From NCBI GenBank assembly GCA_003508605.1, contig DNUB01000098.1:1-9744 (forward strand): a stretch of 9,744 nt of DNA, in the 5' to 3' direction. This document shows positions 1 to 6,700 of this stretch, piece by piece. Position 1 is the first letter of the stretch. Each line of letters opens with the position of its first letter. A model generated the notes under the pieces. It had not been told where the DNA came from. It searched no databases and saw only the letters and a list, made by a program, of their open reading frames with translations. Position numbers and translations under genes: made by a program. The DNA comes from Oscillospiraceae bacterium. Its GTDB lineage: Bacteria; Bacillota; Clostridia; Oscillospirales; Ruminococcaceae.

Positions 1-390
1 TTTCCTTATTTTTTGCGGTGCTTTGCCTTTCGAAGTCTGTTGGTGCTGTCATTAAAATGTTGTGCGGGTGGGGTTTGGGGCGGCACTTGGAGAGCAGCGC
101 ATTAGTCTTTTGTACTGCTGTTCTGTTTTGGATTCCTTTTTATTTAGTCTTTTTACGATTTTGGAAGGAGAACCTTTAAATTTTCCTCTTTTCTTATTTT
201 AATGTAAAAACTATAAAGTTTTTAAAAAAAATGCCGATATGATATTTGATAACCTGAAAAAGCATTTACGGTTATTTTATTTGTTTTTTCCGCCTCGGGG
301 ATCTAAAATAAATCTTTTGGCGGCGGTGCTTTTTGGGGGACAGCGGAGGGAACCGCAGTGTAAATACTATGGGAAAGGATTGACCAAATT
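1..390. other. Gene-free left flank and leader
   Basis: No convincing coding sequence is present. The only open stretch entering from the left edge (frame 3, ending at TAA 177-179) is rich in Cys and Trp and unlike the other genes. The segment holds the sigma-D-type promoter. Its leader has a short possible hairpin with arms CCGCC (290-294) and GGCGG (319-323). I could not identify a riboswitch or small RNA. Confidence 0.5.
214..240 (+). promoter_or_regulatory. Sigma-D (sigma-28/FliA-type) promoter
   Basis: The -35 element TAAA lies at 214-217 and the -10 element GCCGATAT at 233-240, separated by exactly 15 bases. All twelve specified positions match the consensus known for Bacillus subtilis SigD, the sigma factor of motility, chemotaxis and autolysin genes. 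Transcription would start near 247, leaving a leader of about 145 nt before the ATG at 391. I saw no convincing housekeeping promoter in this leader. Whether the host encodes SigD cannot be seen here. Confidence 0.7.
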
Positions 391-1299
391 ATGTATGGAG
401 TGCATAGCGGAGTAAATTTCCCTAAAGACTACGGCTATGGGAAAGATAAACGTGCTCAGAGTCCGAATGAGCAGCACAATAACGCCCCGGGCAAAACCAG
501 GGGCAGAACGGACGAGATCCTATTCTCTGCGGTTACACGAAAGGACAAAGACTCTGTTTCGTCTTTAAGCGACGGCGCAAAGAAATTGCTTAAAGAGCTT
601 AAAGAAAAGTATAAGACTTACGACTTTTTGGTTGCCGATTACGAAACCGACGAAGAAGCAAGTGCTATACTTTCTTCCGGAAGAGGCGAATACAATGTTC
701 TTATCACCCCTGACCTGCTTGAGAAGATGGCAGCCGACGAGGGTGAGAGAGCCAAGTATGAGGGCATCATTTCGGGAGCCGCAGAACAGTTCAGCGAGAT
801 GGAAAAAAATCTCACTGAAAGCGGAAAGTCCATAGTTGAAAGCTTGGGCTTTACCGTTAAAAGCGACGGAACCGTTGATTTTTACGCTAAGCTTTTAGGC
901 GTAAAAACCGAGGACGGCGGCGATGTTGCACGCTCCTCGTTAGTTAACGAGCTTACCAATATGGTCAACACCCTTGCAGAAAATCGTGACAAGATGATTG
1001 AGAAAGCAAAAGAGGATGACGACAACGGAAAGCCTGTTGACAAAGAGGAACAAAAGCAGAAATCCGTACTTCCTCCTAAGAGCTTTGAGAAGTATAAGAA
1101 GGAATCCAAGCCATATTCCACCGAAAAGGATTACGGCAATCTTCCTCCCGAAAGCTTTGAAAAGTATAGAAGGAAGGAAGAGCCGTACCCCACCGAAGAG
1201 GATTACGGCACTCTTCCGCCCGAAAGCTTCAAAAAGTATCAGAGCGAAGCTGATACCGACTCAGGCGATAAGGGCGACACTATGAATTTCAGCGTTTAA
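391..1299 (+). CDS. Probable DUF6033 family protein with C-terminal 24-aa repeats
   Basis: This is a 302-aa hydrophilic protein with no signal peptide or membrane segment. Residues about 50-170, including the segments KKLLKELKEKYKTYDFLVADY and YNVLITPDLLEKMAADE, recall from memory the Clostridia family DUF6033, which has no assigned biochemical role. The tail is charged. It is followed by 2.6 copies of a 24-residue unit beginning LPPxSFEKY (residues 227 to about 284) and a short Asp/Ser-rich end. The ATG at 391 has only a modest ribosome binding site (AAAGGA about 11 nt upstream), but the next possible starts would remove the N-terminus. The gene stands alone between an exact sigma-D-type promoter and an intrinsic terminator. 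A cytoplasmic or flagellum-associated role in the motility regulon is inference from the promoter. The family assignment is moderately sure and the function is unknown. Confidence 0.8.
   Translation: MYGVHSGVNFPKDYGYGKDKRAQSPNEQHNNAPGKTRGRTDEILFSAVTRKDKDSVSSLSDGAKKLLKELKEKYKTYDFLVADYETDEEASAILSSGRGEYNVLITPDLLEKMAADEGERAKYEGIISGAAEQFSEMEKNLTESGKSIVESLGFTVKSDGTVDFYAKLLGVKTEDGGDVARSSLVNELTNMVNTLAENRDKMIEKAKEDDDNGKPVDKEEQKQKSVLPPKSFEKYKKESKPYSTEKDYGNLPPESFEKYRRKEEPYPTEEDYGTLPPESFKKYQSEADTDSGDKGDTMNFSV
1069..1254 (+). repeat. In-frame 72-bp (24-aa) tandem repeat
   Basis: Copy 1 is at 1069-1140, copy 2 at 1141-1212, and a partial third copy starts at 1213. The unit has the pattern LPP(K/E)SFEKY, a charged stretch, PY(S/P)TE(K/E)DYG(N/T). 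The copies differ at synonymous and non-synonymous sites, so the duplication is not very recent. The register is exactly 24 codons and keeps the frame. The units are rich in Tyr, Pro, Lys and Glu and are probably a disordered or extended tail. Confidence 0.9.
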
Positions 1300-1302
1300 A
1301 AT

Positions 1303-1339
1303 AAACAAGCGGCATATTTGTGCCGCTTGTTTGTTTTTT
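1303..1339 (+). terminator. Intrinsic terminator of the DUF6033 gene
   Basis: A perfect 12-bp stem has arms AAACAAGCGGCA (1303-1314) and TGCCGCTTGTTT (1321-1332) around a 6-nt loop. It is followed by G and six T. It begins three bases after the stop codon. The A/T ends make it potentially active in both directions. Confidence 0.92.
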
Positions 1340-1362
1340 GATCCAACGCATTTTTCCTAATC

Positions 1363-1424
1363 AAAAATCAGGCAGCGCTGCATTTCCCGCCTTTTTCAGG
1401 GTGAAAACGCAGAGCTGCCTGATT
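1363..1424 (-). terminator. Intrinsic terminator of the 3D-domain gene
   Basis: Read on the minus strand, an 11-bp perfect stem has arms AATCAGGCAGC (1424-1414) and GCTGCCTGATT (1376-1366). It encloses a loop of about 37 nt and is followed by a short T run. It lies just past the stop codon of the minus-strand gene and faces the plus-strand terminator, so the two genes converge on back-to-back terminators. Confidence 0.8.
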
Positions 1425-1439
1425 ATATTTCCGCCGTTT

Positions 1440-2714
1440 TTAATTTCCCCAGCTCAGCACATAAACATTAACCTGCTTTGCGCCGTAGTTGACGGAGGTC
1501 ATATAATTATCCTCGCTGTTGCCCATAAACAGGTCGACTAAAACGCCGTGAGCCGTTAAATCTCCCGTATCCGCCGCAACGGCATAGCCGTAAACATAGC
1601 TTCCGTCCGTGCTTGTAATATACAGCTCCGAGCCATAGGGGATAATTGCGGGGTCAACTGCCACCGTGCCTATTTCAAGCTTTCTGCCGCTGGCGGTGCC
1701 GCTGCCCAAAGGGGCCGTGTATGCGCAGGACTTTCCCGTAAGGACGGTTTCGTAGTTTACGGGCAGACCGTTTTCAAGCACAAGCTTTTCGCTGTCTCTT
1801 TTGCTGTAGGGAACACGGAGGGCAGAGCCCTTGCTGATTATTTCGGGAACGGGCTCTTTGGTGATTTCGGAGCTTACCGCAGTTTCGCTTACTCTTTTGC
1901 CGTCAACATATTTTACAAGGCTTACATTTGTACGAGTTCCGTTTTCACCATTCTGAACTACCTCGGAGCTGTACATAGACACCAGATTGCTGGTTTGAGT
2001 TACCGTATTATAAGGCACTACCTCGTAGCTTTCCGCCCTTTCGTATCTTATTCTTGTAACTGTAACCGTATCACCCTCGGAAAGAACCTTGTCAAAATCG
2101 CAGTCAATACAGTCGTCCTGTTCAAGAACTATTCCCGCCTTTTCCAACAAATCGCCTGCCGTCAGGTCGAGCACGGAATATTCCTGCGTATGTCCGTCCG
2201 CCTTAATATAAACGGGATATCCCCTTTCGATAACAACATTGTCGGTTATTTCCGAACAAAGAGTCGCCTCCGCAGGCTGAACCACGTCCTCCTCCTCTAA
2301 GGTTATATCCGCTCTTTTAAGGATATCCGACACCCTTTCGTCATAAGCGCACTCCACAAGAGTGACGGTTTCGTCCGCCTTAACGGGAATGTTAAGAGAA
2401 CGGTGGATAACGATAACCGCCTCGCCGTCCTTAACGCCGTTAAAATCCACTCGGTCGTATTCGCCTAAGGTTATGTTCTGCTCGGCTAATATTTCCTCTA
2501 AGCTGTCGTGCATCGTAAAGGTGCGGATAACCTTGCCGCCGTCGTAAATGCGGGCCTCGTTTCTGAAATACAAAGCCCCTGTCATAAGGAACATTACGCT
2601 GACGGAAGCTAAACCTAAAAACAAACCGAATAAGGTATGGTTTTTCAGAATATTTTTCTTTGACTCAATTTTTTTGATTACATTCAGGACTTTTGTTTGA
2701 AATTTTACTTTCAT
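1440..2714 (-). CDS. YabE-like cell-wall protein: DUF348 x3, G5, 3D domain
   Basis: This 424-aa protein has an N-terminal basic segment and a hydrophobic helix at residues about 28-50, so it is probably membrane-anchored facing outward, or has an uncleaved signal. Three DUF348 repeats follow at about 54-92, 109-148 and 169-206. A G5 domain, a cell-wall or glycan-binding adhesion module, covers about 222-297. The C-terminal 3D domain covers about 325-424, with the three name-giving aspartates at D354 (VAVDP), D382 (AADTG) and D394 (VDLF). In known families (B. subtilis YabE and YocH, actinobacterial RpfB relatives) such proteins act on or bind peptidoglycan. The 3D domain has the MltA-like double-psi barrel fold. 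No Rpf lysozyme-like or NlpC/P60 domain is present, so any lytic activity must come from the 3D domain itself. The start has a strong RBS (GGGAGG, 4 nt from ATG). The gene appears monocistronic, and neither rnmV nor ksgA, the usual neighbours of yabE, lies next to it. Confidence 0.92.
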   Translation of the reverse strand: MKVKFQTKVLNVIKKIESKKNILKNHTLFGLFLGLASVSVMFLMTGALYFRNEARIYDGGKVIRTFTMHDSLEEILAEQNITLGEYDRVDFNGVKDGEAVIVIHRSLNIPVKADETVTLVECAYDERVSDILKRADITLEEEDVVQPAEATLCSEITDNVVIERGYPVYIKADGHTQEYSVLDLTAGDLLEKAGIVLEQDDCIDCDFDKVLSEGDTVTVTRIRYERAESYEVVPYNTVTQTSNLVSMYSSEVVQNGENGTRTNVSLVKYVDGKRVSETAVSSEITKEPVPEIISKGSALRVPYSKRDSEKLVLENGLPVNYETVLTGKSCAYTAPLGSGTASGRKLEIGTVAVDPAIIPYGSELYITSTDGSYVYGYAVAADTGDLTAHGVLVDLFMGNSEDNYMTSVNYGAKQVNVYVLSWGN

Positions 2715-2864
2715 AAATCCTCCCTCAGCTCTCTTATTTATTTAAGTATTTAAATACATTGCAAATCGGCGATATCCGTACAATACCCCTAACAGTACCG
2801 CCCTATTGAATAATGCAGTTTAAATGCAGCCGCTTTCGCCAAATATCGGTTTTTGCGCCGCAAC
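2715..2864 (-). other. Long 5' leader with possible nested RNA fold
   Basis: This is the transcribed leader implied by the minus-strand promoter, about 150 nt. Complementary arms suggest a nested fold. An outer stem pairs 2852-2856 with 2761-2765 (GCAAA/TTTGC). An inner 7-bp stem pairs 2836-2842 with 2766-2772 (TTGGCGA/TCGCCGA, one G-U). A stem inside that pairs 2804-2808 with 2781-2785 (CAATA/TATTG). A 12-bp palindrome GTATTTAAATAC lies at 2746-2757. I compared it mentally with the c-di-AMP (ydaO) and c-di-GMP-I riboswitches, which can precede wall-hydrolase genes, and saw neither core. Confidence 0.3.
2718..2725 (-). promoter_or_regulatory. Ribosome binding site of the 3D-domain gene
   Basis: On the minus strand AGGGAGGA sits about 4 nt upstream of the ATG at 2714. 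This fixes the chosen start, which also places a basic n-region before the membrane helix. Confidence 0.85.
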
Positions 2865-2870
2865 GTTTGA

Positions 2871-2899
2871 AGTATATCCTATTTTTTAGGAATTGTCAA
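2871..2899 (-). promoter_or_regulatory. Near-consensus sigma-A promoter of the 3D-domain gene
   Basis: On the minus strand TTGACA (2899-2894) and TATACT (2876-2871) are separated by 17 bp. The -35 is perfect and the -10 matches 5 of 6. Transcription would start near 2864. Confidence 0.85.
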
Positions 2900-2943
2900 A
2901 TAAAAACCCACCCTCAATTTGTACAGAATAAACAAATTTTCTT

Positions 2944-2971
2944 TGTTGCTATTTTGTTACCGTTTTGTAAC
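2944..2971 (+). promoter_or_regulatory. WalR/YycF-like box, three hexamers at 11-bp spacing
   Basis: TGTTAC (2955-2960), N5, TGTAAC (2966-2971) is an exact match to the WalR box TGTWAH-N5-TGTWAH known from B. subtilis and Staphylococcus. A third, imperfect hexamer TGTTGC (2944-2949) precedes it at the same 11-bp period, so all three face the same side of the helix. The centre of the exact pair lies about 100 bp upstream of the predicted transcription start of the 3D-domain gene. WalRK controls cell-wall hydrolase genes, including yocH, which also carries a 3D domain. The site could alternatively serve the divergent operon at 3277. Confidence 0.55.
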
Positions 2972-3203
2972 CTTTTAAAAACAAGTCAAAATTTTGCGGT
3001 TTTTTGAAAAGCGGGCAGATTTATTCGGCGATTTTAACGAAAAGTCTTACCCTTTTGGAAGATGTGCATTTTGTACAAAGTTCTTGTATATTGATGACTA
3101 TTTTGCAGCACTTTATACAATGCCGCTTGTGTTCCCTTGAAAAATCAGGTATGCAAGCCTTTTAACCGTCTTTACATTATATAAAGTATAGTTTGTGCTG
3201 AAA

Positions 3204-3232
3204 TTGATATTTGCAGCGTAATATGTTATATT
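3204..3232 (+). promoter_or_regulatory. Promoter of the beta-grasp/MolR operon
   Basis: TTGATA (3204-3209) and TATATT (3227-3232) are separated by 17 bp, each matching 5 of 6 consensus bases. The predicted start is near 3239, giving a leader of roughly 38 nt. The leader begins with a short tandem repeat, AACGGTC twice (3239-3252). Confidence 0.6.
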
Positions 3233-3276
3233 GTATTTAACGGTCAACGGTCAACATCAATTTATGGAGAATCGGT

Positions 3277-3699
3277 ATGAAAGTTAAGGTAAATTTGAAG
3301 CAAATAGGTCAGCGAAAACAAAGGGTTGCCCCTGTGGATTTTGAATATTCGGTTTTGCCGAAAACGGTAAGGGAGCTTATCGCCCTTACGGCAGAGATCT
3401 GCGTAAACGCCTACAACGAAAGAGTGAGAAGGGGAGAGGAGGGCGCAGAACCCTTGAACAGTCAGCAGATAACCGATATGGCGGAGGTGGGGAAAATAGC
3501 CTTCGGCATAAACTACGGCGGCAGGGAGCAGGATTTGGACAAGGCAAGGGAAAATGCTCTCCAATCCTTTGAGGACGGCTTATACAGGATATTTATCGGA
3601 GAAAACGAGCTTGAGGGGCTTGATACGCCCGTTGCGCTAAACGAGGGAGATTCCCTTACATTTATAAAACTAACAATGCTTGCAGGAAGGATGTGGTAA
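3277..3699 (+). CDS. Small protein with possible ubiquitin-like beta-grasp fold
   Basis: This is a 140-aa soluble protein without a signal or membrane segment. It opens with an alternating hydrophobic strand (MKVKVNLKQ, 1-9) and a second strand (RVAPVDFEYS, 16-25), followed by a helix (30-50). A charged, helical middle (about 58-100) comes next, then strands RIFIG (104-108) and DSLTFIKL (125-132). The order strand-strand-helix-strand, and the ending LNEGDSLTFIKLTMLAGRMW, recall ThiS/MoaD-type beta-grasp proteins, in which a loop resembling L-x-x-G-D precedes the last strand. There is no C-terminal Gly-Gly, so activation as a sulfur carrier or conjugation tag is not expected without processing. 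The fold is inference. The start is supported by GGAGA six nt upstream. Its stop lies one base before the start of the giant MolR-family gene, and that gene's Shine-Dalgarno lies inside this coding sequence. I do not recognise a named family. Confidence 0.85.
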   Translation: MKVKVNLKQIGQRKQRVAPVDFEYSVLPKTVRELIALTAEICVNAYNERVRRGEEGAEPLNSQQITDMAEVGKIAFGINYGGREQDLDKARENALQSFEDGLYRIFIGENELEGLDTPVALNEGDSLTFIKLTMLAGRMW

Positions 3700-3703
3700 T
3701 TTG
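3684..3703 (+). promoter_or_regulatory. RBS and TTG start of the MolR-family gene
   Basis: AGGAAGG at 3684-3690 is followed after 10 nt by an in-frame TTG at 3701, one base past the upstream stop codon TAA (3697-3699). An earlier in-frame TTG at 3680 would place the start before this RBS. The first in-frame ATG lies much further downstream. TTG 3701 is therefore the best start and implies translational coupling. Confidence 0.75.
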
Positions 3704-6700
3704 GAAAAGGTTACAAATGAGGAAAGAGCCAGGCTGGAGTCCCTTGCCCAAGGCTTTCGGAACAGGCTGACCAACAGGTGGGAAAAGGTTCTCGGCTCTC
3801 TTAGCGAGGAGCAGAAGGAGTTCGTCAACCGAAAACAAAACGGTAAAATCCTGACCGAGCTTATGGATTTTCTTAAAGGAGAGGGCAAAAAGCCCTCGGA
3901 TTTTATTACGGAGCGGTGCGGGTGGCTTTTTGAAAAGGGCTGTATTCTTGAAAGAAACAGGGAGGCCTTTTTGTACGCCCTGGATAACTGCAATGCTTTC
4001 AGCTATGGAATAGGCTGGGGCAGACGGAGCTTTCGCACAAAGGACTATACATACTACAAACAGGTTTTTATCGATATAATATCCGGCTTTGCCAATTCCA
4101 TGAGATTCGACGTGGATTACGGCGATTTTTTGGAGAATAAGCTTACGGAGGAGCAAATTGCCTTTAAAAACAGGCAGAGCTGGGGGCTTGCCAACAAATA
4201 CATTCTTGCCTATGAAATAGACAAGGGCAATGAGCAGGTAATAAATTATGTAAAAAACGCTCTTGACAGCGGCAGCGAAACCGCCGTAAGCTACGATTTG
4301 CTGGCAGGAATCTTCAGATGCAAAAACGGCGAAATTCACGAGCTTGTTTGTAAGCTGCTTCTTGCCGCAAGGCTCCAGGAGGGCTTAAGGCAGGCGATCT
4401 GCGAAAATGCGGACTGTGGCAGAATCGAGCCTTTTATAATGATAATAAAAACAATACGGGAAAACAACCTTATCCGCTATTCCTCCGTAAAAAGGTCGGT
4501 GGGCTGCTGGCTGGGTCTGCTTACTCCCGAAAGCAGGGATTTGGAAAGAATAAGCGGCAAAAGCATGGAGCTTGCGGCAAAATGCATAGAGGACAAGGGT
4601 TATTCGGAGCAATGCCTTAAAAGCGAGGACTCTATGGAGCTGTACATTGCGCTGTGGGCTTTAAGCAGCAGAGACTTTAGGGACTGTATCGGCTTTATGG
4701 AGCAGGTTATTGAAAAGGGCACGGCTCATCAGGCTATGGTTTGCGGCATATTTATGAAAAACGACATTAATACGGAGATTAAGCAGAGGCTTGCGGTTAA
4801 GGCGGTTTTGCTGCGCCACGGCGAACAGAATATAATGGCGGTGTATCTGCCCCAGCTTATGACCCATAACCGCTTTACAACATATTCGGCAGGCGTTCAG
4901 CAAGCGGTAAAAACGCCCATGAGCCAAAGATTTGAAAGCAGGGAGCAGGCGGAAGAGCTTTATGATATTTTTAAGGAAATGTTAGCCGGACTGCCCAAAA
5001 AGGACTTGGAATTTAAGCCCTGCGTTTTTCCCTGGAACGAGGAAGCTCTTACCAAATCCGCCGTTATAAAGCAGCTTTGCCTTATCGCCTCGGATTTGGA
5101 GGATAACGATAAAATAGACGAGGTATGCCCGCTTATTTCCCTTATTAAGGGAGAGGGGTACTATAACAGCGGCAGAAAAGAGCAGATCACTATGCTGCTT
5201 TCCGACCCCAAAACGGATATACAGCTTGACGCTCTTGTTTCTCTTGCAGGCGACAGGGAGACATATTCAAGAGCCGAGGTTTTCAAAATCCTGAACAGGT
5301 GCAGGCTTAAGGACAGACATTATAAGACTCTCTGCGAAATGCTGAAATATAAATCTGCGGATATGCGCAAAAGCATAATCGATCTGCTGTTCAAGCAATC
5401 GGAGGAGGAGCTTCTGGAAAGCGTAAAATCCCTTGTTTTCGACAAAAAGGAGGAAAAACGCACTGCGGGACTTGATATGATCATAAGCATCAGCGAGTCC
5501 GACAGAAGCGATAAAGTCAAAAAGAGCTTTACCGACCTGCTCCCTCTTATAGAAAATCCCACCTCAAAGGAACAGATACTTATCGACCGAATCAGCGGCA
5601 AGGGCGGCAGCACCGAGGAGGAAGAGGGCTGGGGCTTATATAAGGAAAGCGACGATTTCCGACCTGTCGTGGATAAAGAGTTTGCCGATAAATGCAAGGC
5701 GGATTTTGTTAAAATGTTCCCCAACACAAGCCTTTTCGGAAACAAGCCCGCCGGCAAAATCTCACAGCTTTTTAAAGGCAAAGGCGGCAAAACCGCTCTT
5801 GACCTTGACGGCGTGATATTGGCTCTCGATAAGCTTATCGAAGAGCATAAAAACGACGAGTATCTTGATTTCTACGGCGAAAAAAGGCTTTTGGGCAGCG
5901 ATGCGGGTTATTACGGCAGCTTTACGACAAAGGGTACGGACGGAAAGAGCGTTATTCCCTTTAAGGAGCTTTGGGATAAATTTTATGAAGACCATATAGG
6001 AAACGGACTCGGTGCTTTTAAGCTTTCTCTGTATATTCTGAATACCGACGGTTCTTCCCCCAAGCTTATAAATCAATTTCTCGGCGGCGAATACACTCCG
6101 AAAAAAGCCTATATGCACACTCAAACAATACGTTCCGTTATCAGATACTATTTCAATAATCATTTTAACGGCAGAGACATATTCACCTGCGGCGCAGCCC
6201 TGGCTTATTATATTGCCTTTGAAGCAAAAGCCGACGATTTGTACGACTGCTTTGATTCGAGGTTCGGCTCTAAAAGCTTCTCTTTTTATCTTGACGGAAA
6301 AAAGCTTGATTTTTCCTATGATACTGTCAAAACTCTTGTAACGGCAGTTTCCGACTCAAAGCTGGAAAACCTGCTTTCCTGCCTTTACGGCAATACGGCA
6401 AGCGAAAAGGATAATTTCGGAAATGTTTTTTCCATCAGGTATACCTTGGGAAAACGCTTCGGATATTTTGACCTGGGCAGGGAAAAGGGCTATGACTACC
6501 ATATGAAAAGGCTGAGCTATTCTCCCTTTACCGTAAGCTCTCTTATTTTAGCGGCATACAAGGGAATAATCACAGAGGGCTTTATGTATAAAATGCTGAT
6601 GACTATGGAGCTGTCCTCGGCTTTGGAAAATCTGTCGCTGCTTGCCGCCTTTAAAAAGTCGGGAGAAATGTCTGCAAAATCCAGATTCTGGAACAACCGC

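Noticed and set aside
3..179. Open frame entering from the left edge, ending at TAA 177-179
   Set aside because: Composition is rich in Cys and Trp, codon choice is unlike the clear genes, and no similarity is recognised. At 58 codons it is easily chance.
998..1285. 95-aa plus-strand open frame with repeats
   Set aside because: It is an alternate reading frame of the DUF6033-type gene. Its apparent repeats are the 72-bp DNA repeat read out of frame.
2715..2864. c-di-AMP (ydaO) or c-di-GMP riboswitch
   Set aside because: The conserved cores of these classes were not found on reading; only generic complementary arms are present.
2813..3007. 64-aa plus-strand open frame in the intergenic region
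   Set aside because: It has no Shine-Dalgarno and runs across the strong minus-strand promoter and the WalR-like box. Its composition is that of AT-rich noncoding DNA.
3680..3700. Earlier TTG start for the MolR-family gene
   Set aside because: It would lie upstream of the AGGAAGG site and overlap the small gene by 20 bases with no RBS of its own.
3662..4339. 225-aa minus-strand open frame
   Set aside because: It lies wholly opposite the two operon genes. Its rich hydrophobic content is what antisense reading of charged helical codons produces, and it has no domain or RBS.
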